A DNA stretch of 64,000 nt, taken from Rahnella sp. AA. GTDB lineage: Bacteria; Pseudomonadota; Gammaproteobacteria; Enterobacterales; Enterobacteriaceae. This document shows, in pieces, positions 35,659 to 44,104 of the stretch. A program made the translations under genes and the position numbers. Position 1 is the first letter of the stretch; each line of letters begins with the position of its first letter. The notes under the pieces were generated by a model, which worked only from the letters and a program-made list of their open reading frames with translations, did no database searches and had not been told where the DNA came from. The stretch covers positions 81,551 through 145,550 of the forward strand of contig NZ_PITQ01000010.1 in assembly GCF_002834385.1 (NCBI RefSeq), written 5' to 3'.

Positions 35659-37197
35659 TTACGCTTTCGCCTTCGGCATTTGAGAAACCAATGACAGGTT
35701 GACGTCCATACCTTCCACCTGGAAGTGCGGTACGGCGTACAGTTTCACGCGGAAGAAGCCCGGGTTATCTTCGATATCTTCTACGGTCACTTTAGCGTCG
35801 CGCAGCGGATGAGAAGCCTGCAGGTCGTCGCCCGGATCGGTCATTTCAGTCACCAGCGAGCGCACCCAGGTGTTGAGCTCAAGCTCAAGCAAACGGCGAT
35901 CTTTGGTGGTGCCGATGTTTTCACGCTGAATCAGCTTCAGGTAATGCGCAATGCGTGACAGCAGGAAGATGTAGGGCAGACGCGCGTTGATACGGCTATT
36001 CGCGGTAGCATCAGCCGTGTCATACAGTGCCGGTTTCTGCGCGGAGTTCGCGGAGAAGAAGCAGGAGTAATCACGATTTTTGTAGTAAGACAGTGGAATG
36101 AAGCCGAGATTGGCGAATTCAAATTCGCGGGTTTCCGGGATCATCACTTCAGACGGGATTTTCACCTGATTGCCGGTGCCCAGATCATACAGGTGGATTG
36201 GCAGATCAGTGACTGCACCGCCCGCCTGCGGGCCGCGGATCTGTACACACCAGCCGTTTTTGATGAAGCTTTTCACCATGTTCGCTGCAAATGCGAAAGA
36301 GGCGTTGGTCCACAGGTATTTCTCGTGATCCGGGCCTTTCACTTCTTCAACGTAGTTGAAGCTGCGAACGGGCACGGTGTCTGGCCCGTAAGGCAGACGA
36401 CCCAGCACTCGCGGCATGGTCAGACCGATATAGCGTGAGTCATCGGAGTCACGGAAAGATTTCCATTTGATGTATTCAGCACGGTCAAAGTAGTTGCCGA
36501 TATCTTTGATGGCGGCCACTTCTTCCATGGAATCTTTCAGGAAGAATTTAGGGCCGACAGCACCGACAAACGGCATGTGTGCTGCGGCAGACACTTTAGA
36601 GATATTGCGCAGCAGCGCGACGTCTTGCGGGCTGGCGTCAAACTCGTAGTTGGAGATCACAGAACCGATTGGTTCGCCGCCCGGTGTGTCATATTCCTGG
36701 ATGTAGGTATGACGATACAGGCCACTTTGAATGATCTCAGGACAATCTTCGAAGTCTTGACGCAGGTCGTCTTTAGAAACGTCCAGCAATTCAATTTTTA
36801 CGTTCTGACGGAAATCAGTACGGTCTACCAGGAACTTCAGACCACGCCAGCCGGATTCCATGCGTTGGAATTCAGGGTGATGCATGACTTCGTCAAGCTG
36901 GCGGCTGATTTGCTCGTCGAGCATGGCAATGTGGCCATCCAGCAACGTTTTATCCAGACGCTCAACTTTCTGGCCGGACTGTTTCAGGCGTTCCAGGAGG
37001 ACCTGAACTGCCGCTGTGACACGTTCATCGGTAGTGACATCAGACAGGGCCTGATCGTCCTGGAAGGCATTAACGTCTCCCAGTGCGGAGACCGGGGTCA
37101 GATTGATTTTTTCAAACAAAGACGCATAAACACTTCCTGCGTCGGCATGTTCCAGCACGGTTGTGCGGCTTTCTTGACTGTTTTCAGTAGCAGACAT
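35659..37197 (-). CDS. tssC: TssC (VipB) large sheath subunit
   Basis: A 512-residue contractile sheath protein. It contains the conserved FLVDRTDFRQNVKIELLDVSKDDLRQDFED, GEPIGSVISNYEFDASPQDVALL and RMPRVLGRLPYG regions. The start is given at the second of two nearby ATGs (37203 and 37197) because the GAGA upstream is better spaced for it. TssB and TssC form the sheath that drives Hcp out. Confidence 0.97.
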   Translation of the reverse strand: MSATENSQESRTTVLEHADAGSVYASLFEKINLTPVSALGDVNAFQDDQALSDVTTDERVTAAVQVLLERLKQSGQKVERLDKTLLDGHIAMLDEQISRQLDEVMHHPEFQRMESGWRGLKFLVDRTDFRQNVKIELLDVSKDDLRQDFEDCPEIIQSGLYRHTYIQEYDTPGGEPIGSVISNYEFDASPQDVALLRNISKVSAAAHMPFVGAVGPKFFLKDSMEEVAAIKDIGNYFDRAEYIKWKSFRDSDDSRYIGLTMPRVLGRLPYGPDTVPVRSFNYVEEVKGPDHEKYLWTNASFAFAANMVKSFIKNGWCVQIRGPQAGGAVTDLPIHLYDLGTGNQVKIPSEVMIPETREFEFANLGFIPLSYYKNRDYSCFFSANSAQKPALYDTADATANSRINARLPYIFLLSRIAHYLKLIQRENIGTTKDRRLLELELNTWVRSLVTEMTDPGDDLQASHPLRDAKVTVEDIEDNPGFFRVKLYAVPHFQVEGMDVNLSLVSQMPKAKA

Positions 37198-37231
37198 CAG
37201 CATAGTCTCGGGTTAATCCGTTCAGGAAGGG

Positions 37232-37729
37232 TTAAGAATTCTGGGGAGCCAGAGCAGCCAGTTCAGCACGCAGGTCATCGCTCAAGTTGTCATCTTTCAG
37301 GATGGTTTCGAGTTCTTTGCGGAAAGTGGCGTTGTCTAGTAAGTTGGATTTGAGGTCACGTAATAAATTACGCATAGCGAGCATCGCACGCAGTTGTGGG
37401 ATCTGGCGTGCAACCTGTTCAGGCTCGAAATCTTTCATCTCTTTGAAGTTAAGACTGACGATTTCTTCGCTGCGATCGCCGGCCAGAGTGTTTTCCACGG
37501 TCAGGCTAAGCGACGGGCTGAAGTCGGCCAGAACACTGTTAAAGTTATTTTTGTTGATGTTAACTTTTTCACGCTCTGACAATGGGCGGATTTCTTTACC
37601 ATTGCTGTAGTCGCCCATGACCATTAATTTTAAAGGTAATTCGACTTTCTTCTGAGCGCCGCCAGTATGTAAATCAAGTTTAATATTGACGCGAGCCTTG
37701 GGTATTTCTTCCTGAAAGCTATTAGACAT
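37232..37729 (-). CDS. tssB: TssB (VipA) small sheath subunit
   Basis: A 165-residue sheath subunit with the usual QKKVELPLKLMVMGDYS, INKNNFNSVLADFSPSLSLTVEN and FEPEQVARQIPQLRAMLAMRNLLRDLKSNL segments. First gene of the whole minus-strand T6SS locus. The promoter must lie in the 800-bp AT-rich gap to its right. Confidence 0.97.
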   Translation of the reverse strand: MSNSFQEEIPKARVNIKLDLHTGGAQKKVELPLKLMVMGDYSNGKEIRPLSEREKVNINKNNFNSVLADFSPSLSLTVENTLAGDRSEEIVSLNFKEMKDFEPEQVARQIPQLRAMLAMRNLLRDLKSNLLDNATFRKELETILKDDNLSDDLRAELAALAPQNS

Positions 37730-38530
37730 GCCTATCCCTTACTGTGGAGTGATAAACGCTGCCAATGAATCCATAAATAAATGAAAGGTTGGCAACCCTG
37801 CCAAAAAACATCCTTTTTATGCACGTCGGTGTGCAACTAAAACCAGGGTCACAAGCGAGACAAAATATTTACGGGAACATTTGTGCAGTGTGTTTTTGAA
37901 TTTACCTGAAAAGAAAATTTCAGATAAGTACCTGTAGGAGTCATTTTAGAAACATTACTTGTTTTAATGGAAATTAAATATGTAACCAATAGTTACTAAT
38001 TTCTGCGTGAACAAATTCAGATCATTTTATTGATATATAATATTTTTTTTCATATGGCCCCGCAGGCCGCATACAGTAAGGGTTTCGGGATTCAGTAGAT
38101 TTATTTATAAGCTGAGGGTCGTAAGAAATTCCTTAAGAATGGGTTGCTCACCCTCAAAAAATATATAACAACTCGCAATGAATTTTTATTTAGTACAGGG
38201 TAAGAAAAGAGAACAAATATAATTTTTTTCTTCTATTCTCCATAAAATTATTCGCGTGGTGAATGATTCATGCCGTATGAATTTATTTTTCATCGGTGTG
38301 ATAATATTTATTTCCTCTGATTTACAAATTTCTGATCGTCAGGAAAATTTCCTGTTAAAGATCGTTTAAAAGAGGCTGAACACAAATTTCTTAATTCAGG
38401 GGTGAAAGATCATTTCAAAAATAGGGAAAACGCTTTCTTCCGAATAGTCAGATTTAGTCTGTCGTGTACCCCGCTGACGTCCTTACAGACACCGATCATC
38501 CTGCCGTAAATTTCAGATAGGGCGATGGGA
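37730..38530. promoter_or_regulatory. AT-rich gap carrying the T6SS promoter region
   Basis: About 800 bp with no convincing gene. Very AT-rich, in contrast to the T6SS core, which fits H-NS-type silencing of T6SS promoters (inference). A perfect palindrome CAGGAAA-A-TTTCCTG lies at 38340-38354. An inverted repeat TGAGGGT...ACCCTCA lies around 38112-38156. I see no sigma-54 -24/-12 pair near tssB. A 133-residue open frame on the minus strand (38410-38811) covers the chemoreceptor start and is a shadow. Confidence 0.55.
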
Positions 38531-38534
38531 ATGT

Positions 38535-38561
38535 TAAACATCTGGTGCAAATTGCCGATAA
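38535..38561 (+). promoter_or_regulatory. Sigma-28 (FliA) promoter of chemoreceptor gene
   Basis: TAAA at 38535-38538, 15 bases, then GCCGATAA at 38554-38561: a perfect match to the flagellar class 3 promoter. It lies 33 bases before the chemoreceptor ATG at 38594. It also shows that the longer frame starting at 38525 cannot be the real start. Confidence 0.88.
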
Positions 38562-38593
38562 ACAGACTCCAGCCCCATTTTGAGAATGTACCG

Positions 38594-40141
38594 ATGTCGC
38601 TTAAAAAGTCTTCTTTGCTTGTTTTAGTTGTTCTTTTTGCTCTCTTTTTTACCAGCATGATTTCAAACGTCTGGTTGCTGACGCAGAGCAACCAGTCTCT
38701 GGATGACGTGAATAAGGAAATCCGCGTGGTGCTTTCCATCATTGACCCGATCAACCACAGCCGTACCTCGCGTGTTCGCGTGATGGAATATATGAAGGAA
38801 ATTGAAAACAACGTCGGCCAACCTTCTGCTACTTCCCTGGACGGCGTCAGTGAAGTGATGGGAAAAGCGGACGCCGCATTCCAGGCTTACATAAATGCAC
38901 CAAAATTACCGGGCGAAAATGCACTGGCGGAGGCTTACCGCACGGCTTATCAGAACTATCGTCAGAACGGGATCGAACCGTTGATTGATGCGGCGAAAGC
39001 GGGTGATCAGGCGCAGTTTAAAGCGCGGATCCCGGCCGTAGTTCAGCTTGATCATCAGTACGAAGTGGTGCTGGATAAAGTGCTGGCGCTGCATGAGCAG
39101 TACGCCAGAAATCTTAACAGCGACGCTCAGGGCAATTTTAAGTTTGGTATCGGGCTGACGATTGCGTTTGGTTTACTGTTCCTGATCATCATTATTGGCG
39201 TGTTGTTATTACTCAAGCGCTTCGTTCTGACTCCGCTGCTGAGCTCGCGCGATCATTGCCGCAAAATTGCAGAAGGTTATCTCGATACGCCGGTACCGTT
39301 TAAAAACAGTTCCCGCAGTGAAATTGAAGAACTGATGCAGTCGATGGAACATATGCGTCAGTCCCTGACCCAAATTATCGGGCAGGTACGTGACACCAGC
39401 CATACCGTCGCGCACGCGTCGCAGGAAATTTCCGCAGGCAATATCGATCTGGCTTCGCGTACCGAACAACAGGCCGCGGCGCTGACACAAACTGCCGCCA
39501 GCATGGAAGAGCTGGGCGCGACGGTTAAGCAAAATACCGAAAACGTCAGCCGGGCCAGCGGTCTGACGCGCGAAGCGGTAAAAAATGCCCGCGCGGGCGA
39601 GAAGGTGGCGCAGGATGTGATCGGAACTATGGGGCGCATTAACAGCAGCTCTAAAAAGATCGAGGACATTACGGGCGTCATCAACAGCATCGCTTTCCAG
39701 ACCAATATTCTGGCGCTGAATGCCGCGGTTGAAGCCGCACGCGCCGGTGAGCAGGGGCGCGGATTTGCGGTGGTCGCCAGCGAAGTGCGCAGTCTCGCGC
39801 AGAGAAGTGCGGTAGCGGCAAAAGAAATCGAAAGTCTGATTTCTGAATCGGTTGCCAATATAAAGGAAGGATCGGATCAGGTTTCCCGTACCGGCGAATC
39901 TATTTCGGCAATCATTTCATCGGTTACGCAGGTCGACGTTCTGATGGAACATATTTCGACGGCGTCCGATGAGCAAAGCCGTGGGATCAGTCAGATTGAG
40001 CAGGCCGTGACAGAAATTGACGGCGTCACCCAGCAGAATGCGGCGCTGGTGCAGGAATCTGCAGCAGCGGCGGCTTCACTGGAAGAGCAGGTGCTTCATC
40101 TGACCCGCTCGGTGTCTGCGTTCAGGCTGGCGAACGCCTGA
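38594..40141 (+). CDS. Methyl-accepting chemotaxis protein
   Basis: A 515-residue chemoreceptor from ATG 38594 ([22 protein letters not shown]). TM1 at about 7-30, a Tar/Tsr-type four-helix periplasmic ligand domain (30-185), TM2 at about 183-212, HAMP to 265, then a signalling domain with the conserved tip [48 protein letters not shown]. It ends ...VSAFRLANA without a CheR-binding pentapeptide, so it would rely on other receptors for methylation. Ligand unknown. Driven by the sigma-28 promoter at 38535-38561. Confidence 0.95.
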   Translation: MSLKKSSLLVLVVLFALFFTSMISNVWLLTQSNQSLDDVNKEIRVVLSIIDPINHSRTSRVRVMEYMKEIENNVGQPSATSLDGVSEVMGKADAAFQAYINAPKLPGENALAEAYRTAYQNYRQNGIEPLIDAAKAGDQAQFKARIPAVVQLDHQYEVVLDKVLALHEQYARNLNSDAQGNFKFGIGLTIAFGLLFLIIIIGVLLLLKRFVLTPLLSSRDHCRKIAEGYLDTPVPFKNSSRSEIEELMQSMEHMRQSLTQIIGQVRDTSHTVAHASQEISAGNIDLASRTEQQAAALTQTAASMEELGATVKQNTENVSRASGLTREAVKNARAGEKVAQDVIGTMGRINSSSKKIEDITGVINSIAFQTNILALNAAVEAARAGEQGRGFAVVASEVRSLAQRSAVAAKEIESLISESVANIKEGSDQVSRTGESISAIISSVTQVDVLMEHISTASDEQSRGISQIEQAVTEIDGVTQQNAALVQESAAAAASLEEQVLHLTRSVSAFRLANA

Positions 40142-40180
40142 GTCCGGCAGTGGGCTGAGCGGGGTCCGTGATAAATCAGA

Positions 40181-40211
40181 CCGGGCAGGGAAAACCTCGT
40201 CCGGCTTTTTT
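40181..40211 (+). terminator. Probable terminator after chemoreceptor
   Basis: CCGGGCAGGG AAAA CCTCGTCCGG followed by CTTTTTT. The stem has one mismatch and G-T pairs. It lies 40 bases after the chemoreceptor stop. Confidence 0.65.
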
Positions 40212-40291
40212 ATTGATACGGAAACGGTTCCACAAACAATAACACTTTGATATAACGAATGAATTGTCTTTTATATTAACGAGCAATCTCT

Positions 40292-40840
40292 ATGACTTTA
40301 CTGGCCTCATCTTTACTCAGTCTGCGTCACTTTCATCATGATGACCTCGGCGCTTTCACCCGTTATCGCCAGGATCCGGCCGTCGCCCGTTATCAGAGTT
40401 GGGAATATTTCACCCGCCCGGAGGCGGAATTGTTGTTTGAACAGATGAATGAAATTCCTTTTGGTACGCCGGATAACTGGTTTCAGATTGCGATCGAACA
40501 TGCTGAATTTGGTATGGTTGGGGATTTCGGGCTCCACTTTGTCGATGACTATCAGGTGGAGCTGGGCATAACGCTTGACCCGAAGTGGCAGGGAAAAGGT
40601 ATCGCGAAAAGCGCATTAAATCTGCTGCTGACGTATCTTTTTGACCATCTCAAAAAGCACCGTGTGTACGCTGTTACCGATATCCGCAACCACGGCAGTT
40701 ACCGGTTATTCGGGTCAGCAGGATTTCGGCGCGAAGGAAGCTTTCTGGAAAACTGCTTTCTGAAAGGTGAATGGTGCAGTGAATATTTGTATGCTTTGCT
40801 GGCGTCAGAGTGGGAAGCCAGAAAAATAGTCGGGAAATAA
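40292..40840 (+). CDS. GNAT-family acetyltransferase (RimJ/RimL-like)
   Basis: A 182-residue protein: LSLRHFHHDDLGAFTRYRQDP start, VELGITLDPKWQGKGIAKSALNLLLTYLFDHL (acetyl-CoA loop, QGKGIA) and the C-terminal VYAVTDIRNHGSYRLFGSAGFRREG. This is the Acetyltransf_3 layout used to acetylate ribosomal proteins or small molecules. The substrate is not known. It has its own short upstream region and ends at a hairpin shared with the convergent chemoreceptor gene. Confidence 0.88.
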   Translation: MTLLASSLLSLRHFHHDDLGAFTRYRQDPAVARYQSWEYFTRPEAELLFEQMNEIPFGTPDNWFQIAIEHAEFGMVGDFGLHFVDDYQVELGITLDPKWQGKGIAKSALNLLLTYLFDHLKKHRVYAVTDIRNHGSYRLFGSAGFRREGSFLENCFLKGEWCSEYLYALLASEWEARKIVGK

Positions 40841-40841
40841 C

Positions 40842-40879
40842 CAGCACCAGATTCGGCTAATTATCCGGATCTGGTGCTG
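40842..40879. terminator. Hairpin between convergent genes
   Basis: CAGCACCAGAT and ATCTGGTGCTG form an 11-bp perfect stem around a 16-base loop, between the acetyltransferase stop (40840) and the aer-like stop (40902). There is no long T-run on either side, so a bidirectional terminator is likely but not certain. Confidence 0.55.
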
Positions 40880-40901
40880 TACATGAACGCATTTCAACAA
40901 A

Positions 40902-42449
40902 CTACCTGAAGACCCCGACTGCTTCGACCAGGCGGTCGGCCTGTCGTTTCAGGCCTGAAGATGCCTGCGCACCTTCCTGTACCTGAAGCGAATTCTGATG
41001 TGTGATGCGATCCAGTTCTTCAATCGCTTTGGCGATATCCAGTAATCCCAGATTTTGTTCGCTGGTCGCATTACGAATTTGTCCGATCAGAGATGAGACG
41101 TTCCTGACCTGTGCCACGATTTCAGCCATAGTTTTACCCGCCTGATCGACTTGCCGGGATCCCGATACCACCGTTTCCACGCTGGTGTCGATTAGCCGTT
41201 TGATTTCACTGGCTGCACTGGCACTGCGTTGTGCAAGGCTTCGAACTTCACCGGCCACCACGGCGAAACCTTTTCCCTGTTCCCCGGCGCGGGCTGCTTC
41301 TACTGCCGCATTGAGTGCCAGAATGTTAGTCTGAAATGCGATGCCGTCGATAACATTGGTGATCGTCGCGATCTGGTGCGAGCTGTCAGTAATTTCCTGC
41401 ATGGTGCCAACGACCTCCTGCATGGCATTGCTGCCTTTTTCCGCCGCTGCACTTGCTGTCAGTGATAACTTGTCGGCATCAGCTGCAGTTTGCGTATTGC
41501 TCTCGACCGTCGCGCTCATTTCATTCATCGCCGCTGCCGTTTCGCCAACGTTGGCTGCGGTTTGTTCCGTACGCTGGCTCAACGCTTCATTACCATTGGC
41601 CAGCGATTCACTGGCGGTGCGAACTTTATGTGCCTGGTCATTAACGTCATCAACCATCCACCGGCAAATTAACCCCAACTGTCCGACCGAGCGCAATGTC
41701 ATTCCAATTTCGTCGACGCGTTCCATCGGGGTGATCGTGTGGCTGGCCCCGCTGGCGACCCGCAATGTCTGGCTGCATAGCTGTTCAACAGGGCGGGTGA
41801 CCTGCCATTCAAGCCAAAATCCCAGTAATAAGATGAAAAGAGTATTGAGCGCGAAAGCTGTATACAGCTGTATGTCAGGCAATGTTGTCAGGTTTGAAAT
41901 TGCGGCTGAGTTAATGATCAGTAAGGCGATCAGACCACTGCGGATCCGCCAGCGTACCGACAGGGTTTTCAAAATGGAAAGCCCGCGGGTGAGGCCGGTA
42001 CGGATTAACAGGCCACGATGCAACCGGCGGTTGTTGAGCTCCCCCCGATTCATTTTGTCATACAGCGTCTGGGTTTCCGTAATTTCTGCCGCGGTAGGTT
42101 TGGTGCGAACTGAAAGATAACCTTTAGTCTTACCGCTGCGAATAATCGGGACGACGTTGGCACGAACCCAATAGTGATCTCCGTTGCGGCGGCGGTTTTT
42201 GACCAGCGCTGTCCACGGAAAACCTTGCTGCAATGTTGTCCACATGTCTTTGAATGCTGAAGGTGGCATATCGGGATGGCGCACAATATTGTGAGGCTGC
42301 CCGATAATATCTTCACTGGCAAAACCACTGACTTCAATAAAAGCATCGTTGGCGTAGGTGATATGGCTGTCGGCATCTGTCGTCGACATCAGAGTTGCGT
42401 CGTCAGGGTACTGATATTCCCGCTGTGATACTGGTTGATTATTGCGCAT
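40902..42449 (-). CDS. Aer-like PAS-domain chemoreceptor
   Basis: A 515-residue aerotaxis-type receptor. The PAS domain (about 10-125: [41 protein letters not shown]) is the FAD-binding type of Aer. Two close hydrophobic segments (about 168-205) form a hairpin anchor without a periplasmic domain. The signalling domain contains [46 protein letters not shown]. It ends at ...VEAVGVFR with no CheR tether. It probably senses redox state or oxygen. A sigma-28 promoter lies about 60 bases upstream. Confidence 0.92.
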   Translation of the reverse strand: MRNNQPVSQREYQYPDDATLMSTTDADSHITYANDAFIEVSGFASEDIIGQPHNIVRHPDMPPSAFKDMWTTLQQGFPWTALVKNRRRNGDHYWVRANVVPIIRSGKTKGYLSVRTKPTAAEITETQTLYDKMNRGELNNRRLHRGLLIRTGLTRGLSILKTLSVRWRIRSGLIALLIINSAAISNLTTLPDIQLYTAFALNTLFILLLGFWLEWQVTRPVEQLCSQTLRVASGASHTITPMERVDEIGMTLRSVGQLGLICRWMVDDVNDQAHKVRTASESLANGNEALSQRTEQTAANVGETAAAMNEMSATVESNTQTAADADKLSLTASAAAEKGSNAMQEVVGTMQEITDSSHQIATITNVIDGIAFQTNILALNAAVEAARAGEQGKGFAVVAGEVRSLAQRSASAASEIKRLIDTSVETVVSGSRQVDQAGKTMAEIVAQVRNVSSLIGQIRNATSEQNLGLLDIAKAIEELDRITHQNSLQVQEGAQASSGLKRQADRLVEAVGVFR

Positions 42450-42509
42450 AGTGACATTTCCGTGGCCAGACTGCGATTTGAATGGGATTAAGGATCCTTA
42501 ACTATTTAC

Positions 42510-42536
42510 ATGTCGGCATAAGCAAAATTTTCTTTA
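42510..42536 (-). promoter_or_regulatory. Sigma-28 promoter of aer-like gene
   Basis: On the minus strand: TAAA at 42536-42533, exactly 15 bases, then GCCGACAT at 42517-42510. This is a close variant of GCCGATAA and lies 61 bases before the ATG at 42449. Confidence 0.75.
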
Positions 42537-42746
42537 GGGAAACATTTACGCTACAGAAGCTGAAAACGCGCTATCGAAAGTCAGCGCTCAGTTCTGAAAG
42601 GTGACGATTATTTCGTCAATTCATAACGTATAACGATGACTACATCCGAAAATATGCGCTACATCATTATATTTGCTGATTTTTTAGTCAAATCTCATCC
42701 CGATAATCCTTCTCATGAATCCTTTATTTTTCGTCCTTCGTTGTCA

Positions 42747-42788
42747 TTGTGACTCCAGACTTAATAGGTCTGGAGTCACAAAATTTTT
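42747..42788 (+). terminator. Strong intrinsic terminator upstream of integrase
   Basis: A perfect 14-bp stem TTGTGACTCCAGAC / GTCTGGAGTCACAA with a 7-base loop, followed by AATTTTT. It lies inside a longer open frame that begins at 42715, showing that those first 42 codons are not normally translated. It would block incoming transcripts before the integrase promoter. Confidence 0.8.
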
Positions 42789-42815
42789 GCCTATGACTCT
42801 CAGGCTTGTTATAAC
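42787..42815 (+). promoter_or_regulatory. Candidate sigma-70 promoter of integrase
   Basis: TTGCCT (42787-42792), 17 bases, TATAAC (42810-42815). It begins at the T-run of the terminator and ends 25 bases before the ATG at 42841. Its position supports the shorter integrase start. Confidence 0.5.
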
Positions 42816-42840
42816 TCCGCCCTATGGTTTTTCGGGTAAA

Positions 42841-43971
42841 ATGTGGCAAATGAATAGCGTGGTAAATGGAACTGTAACCGAAACAGATTTTGCAGCCGAA
42901 AATGTGGGCCGCCACGTTCTGGCTTATCTCAAGAATGTGAAAATGACGCCGCTGGCAAAACTGGATAATGTTGACGAAGAGGGAAACGCAACGGTTGGAC
43001 AGGTGGTCAACCTCTGGATCCGTCTTTCACTGGTTCTGACACGCCGCCGTCCGGAAATTGCAGTCTCTTCCCTGATGAAACATGTTTTACCCGTTATCGG
43101 TGATGTTCCCCTGAATAAAATCACACGTTTGCGCCTGAACCGGTTATTCAACGTTTTACTGGCGGATGGAAAAATTTCCGAGGCTAAACGGGTGTTTGCG
43201 TTGTGTAAGCAATTTTTTGGTTGGGCAGAAACGCAAGGCTACCTGGCACACTCCCCGTTAAGTTCGATGAAACGCCGCGACGTAGGGGGAAGAAATACGC
43301 CGCCGCGCGAACGATCGCTGACCGATGCTGAAATCTGGATTTTTTGGCATGGACTTGATTTATGGGATGTTTCTGAGCAATGCCGTTGGGCGTTACGCCT
43401 GTGTCTGCTAACGGCAAGGCGGCCAGATGAAGTCATTCGCGCCCGAAAAGATGAATTCCATTTACGAATTGGCGTCTGGAGGCAGGGCACACGCAACAAA
43501 TCGGCACGCGACCACAGCCTGCCACTGACGCCGTTAATGGTTACCTGCATTAATGCATTGATTTCATCCAGCCCGAAAGATAGCCCGTGGCTGGTTCCGT
43601 CGCCGCGTAATCCGCAAAAAGCATTATCCCGGGGAGCCATAACGCAGGTGATCCGGCGGATGTTACGCGCGGAACGCGGCCTGGGTATCGAGCCATTTGC
43701 CACCCGGGATTTGCGCCGAACGGCGCGTTCTAAGTTATCTTCCCTGAATGTTCCTAACGATGTTGCACGCAAAATTATGAATCATTCACTGGAAGGCATC
43801 GACCGCGTATATGACACACACGACTATTTGCCACAAATGAAACAGGCGCTGGAAGCATTTTCTGACAATATTCAGGGCATCATTGGTGCTCCGGATTACC
43901 TTGGATTGCACCATGAATTTGAAGGTGAATCGTTGCAGATACCGCCTACTTCACTGCTTTTCATGGAGTAA
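42841..43971 (+). CDS. Tyrosine recombinase / integrase
   Basis: A 376-residue integrase from ATG 42841. An N-terminal core-binding domain (about 30-150) and a P4-type catalytic domain. Catalytic residues visible: Arg in TARRPDEVIRA, TRDLRRTARSKL (the box II His replaced by Arg or Thr, as in some P4-type enzymes), His in IMNHSLEG and the nucleophile Tyr in IDRVYDTHDYL. No other phage or island genes are nearby, no tRNA gene is seen, and no direct repeats that could be att sites were found by eye. A solitary integrase, perhaps the remnant of an island, or a domesticated recombinase. Confidence 0.85.
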   Translation: MWQMNSVVNGTVTETDFAAENVGRHVLAYLKNVKMTPLAKLDNVDEEGNATVGQVVNLWIRLSLVLTRRRPEIAVSSLMKHVLPVIGDVPLNKITRLRLNRLFNVLLADGKISEAKRVFALCKQFFGWAETQGYLAHSPLSSMKRRDVGGRNTPPRERSLTDAEIWIFWHGLDLWDVSEQCRWALRLCLLTARRPDEVIRARKDEFHLRIGVWRQGTRNKSARDHSLPLTPLMVTCINALISSSPKDSPWLVPSPRNPQKALSRGAITQVIRRMLRAERGLGIEPFATRDLRRTARSKLSSLNVPNDVARKIMNHSLEGIDRVYDTHDYLPQMKQALEAFSDNIQGIIGAPDYLGLHHEFEGESLQIPPTSLLFME

Positions 43972-44104
43972 AAGAGATTCTTACGGATTTTATGGCTAAA
44001 TGAGCTGAGATAAAAAACCTGGCCAGACAGTGCCGGGAAAAGACGTAAATGTGACCTGCTACACTTGGGTATTGATTAGGTAACGCCAGAAGACAGAGGA
44101 ATGA

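Noticed and set aside
37780-37800. GGTTGGCAACCCTGCCAAA as a sigma-54 promoter for tssB
   Set aside because: The spacing between the GG and GC elements is too short for a -24/-12 promoter.
38410-38811. 133-codon minus-strand frame at the chemoreceptor start
   Set aside because: Overlaps the sigma-28 promoter and the true gene; composition is not protein-like.
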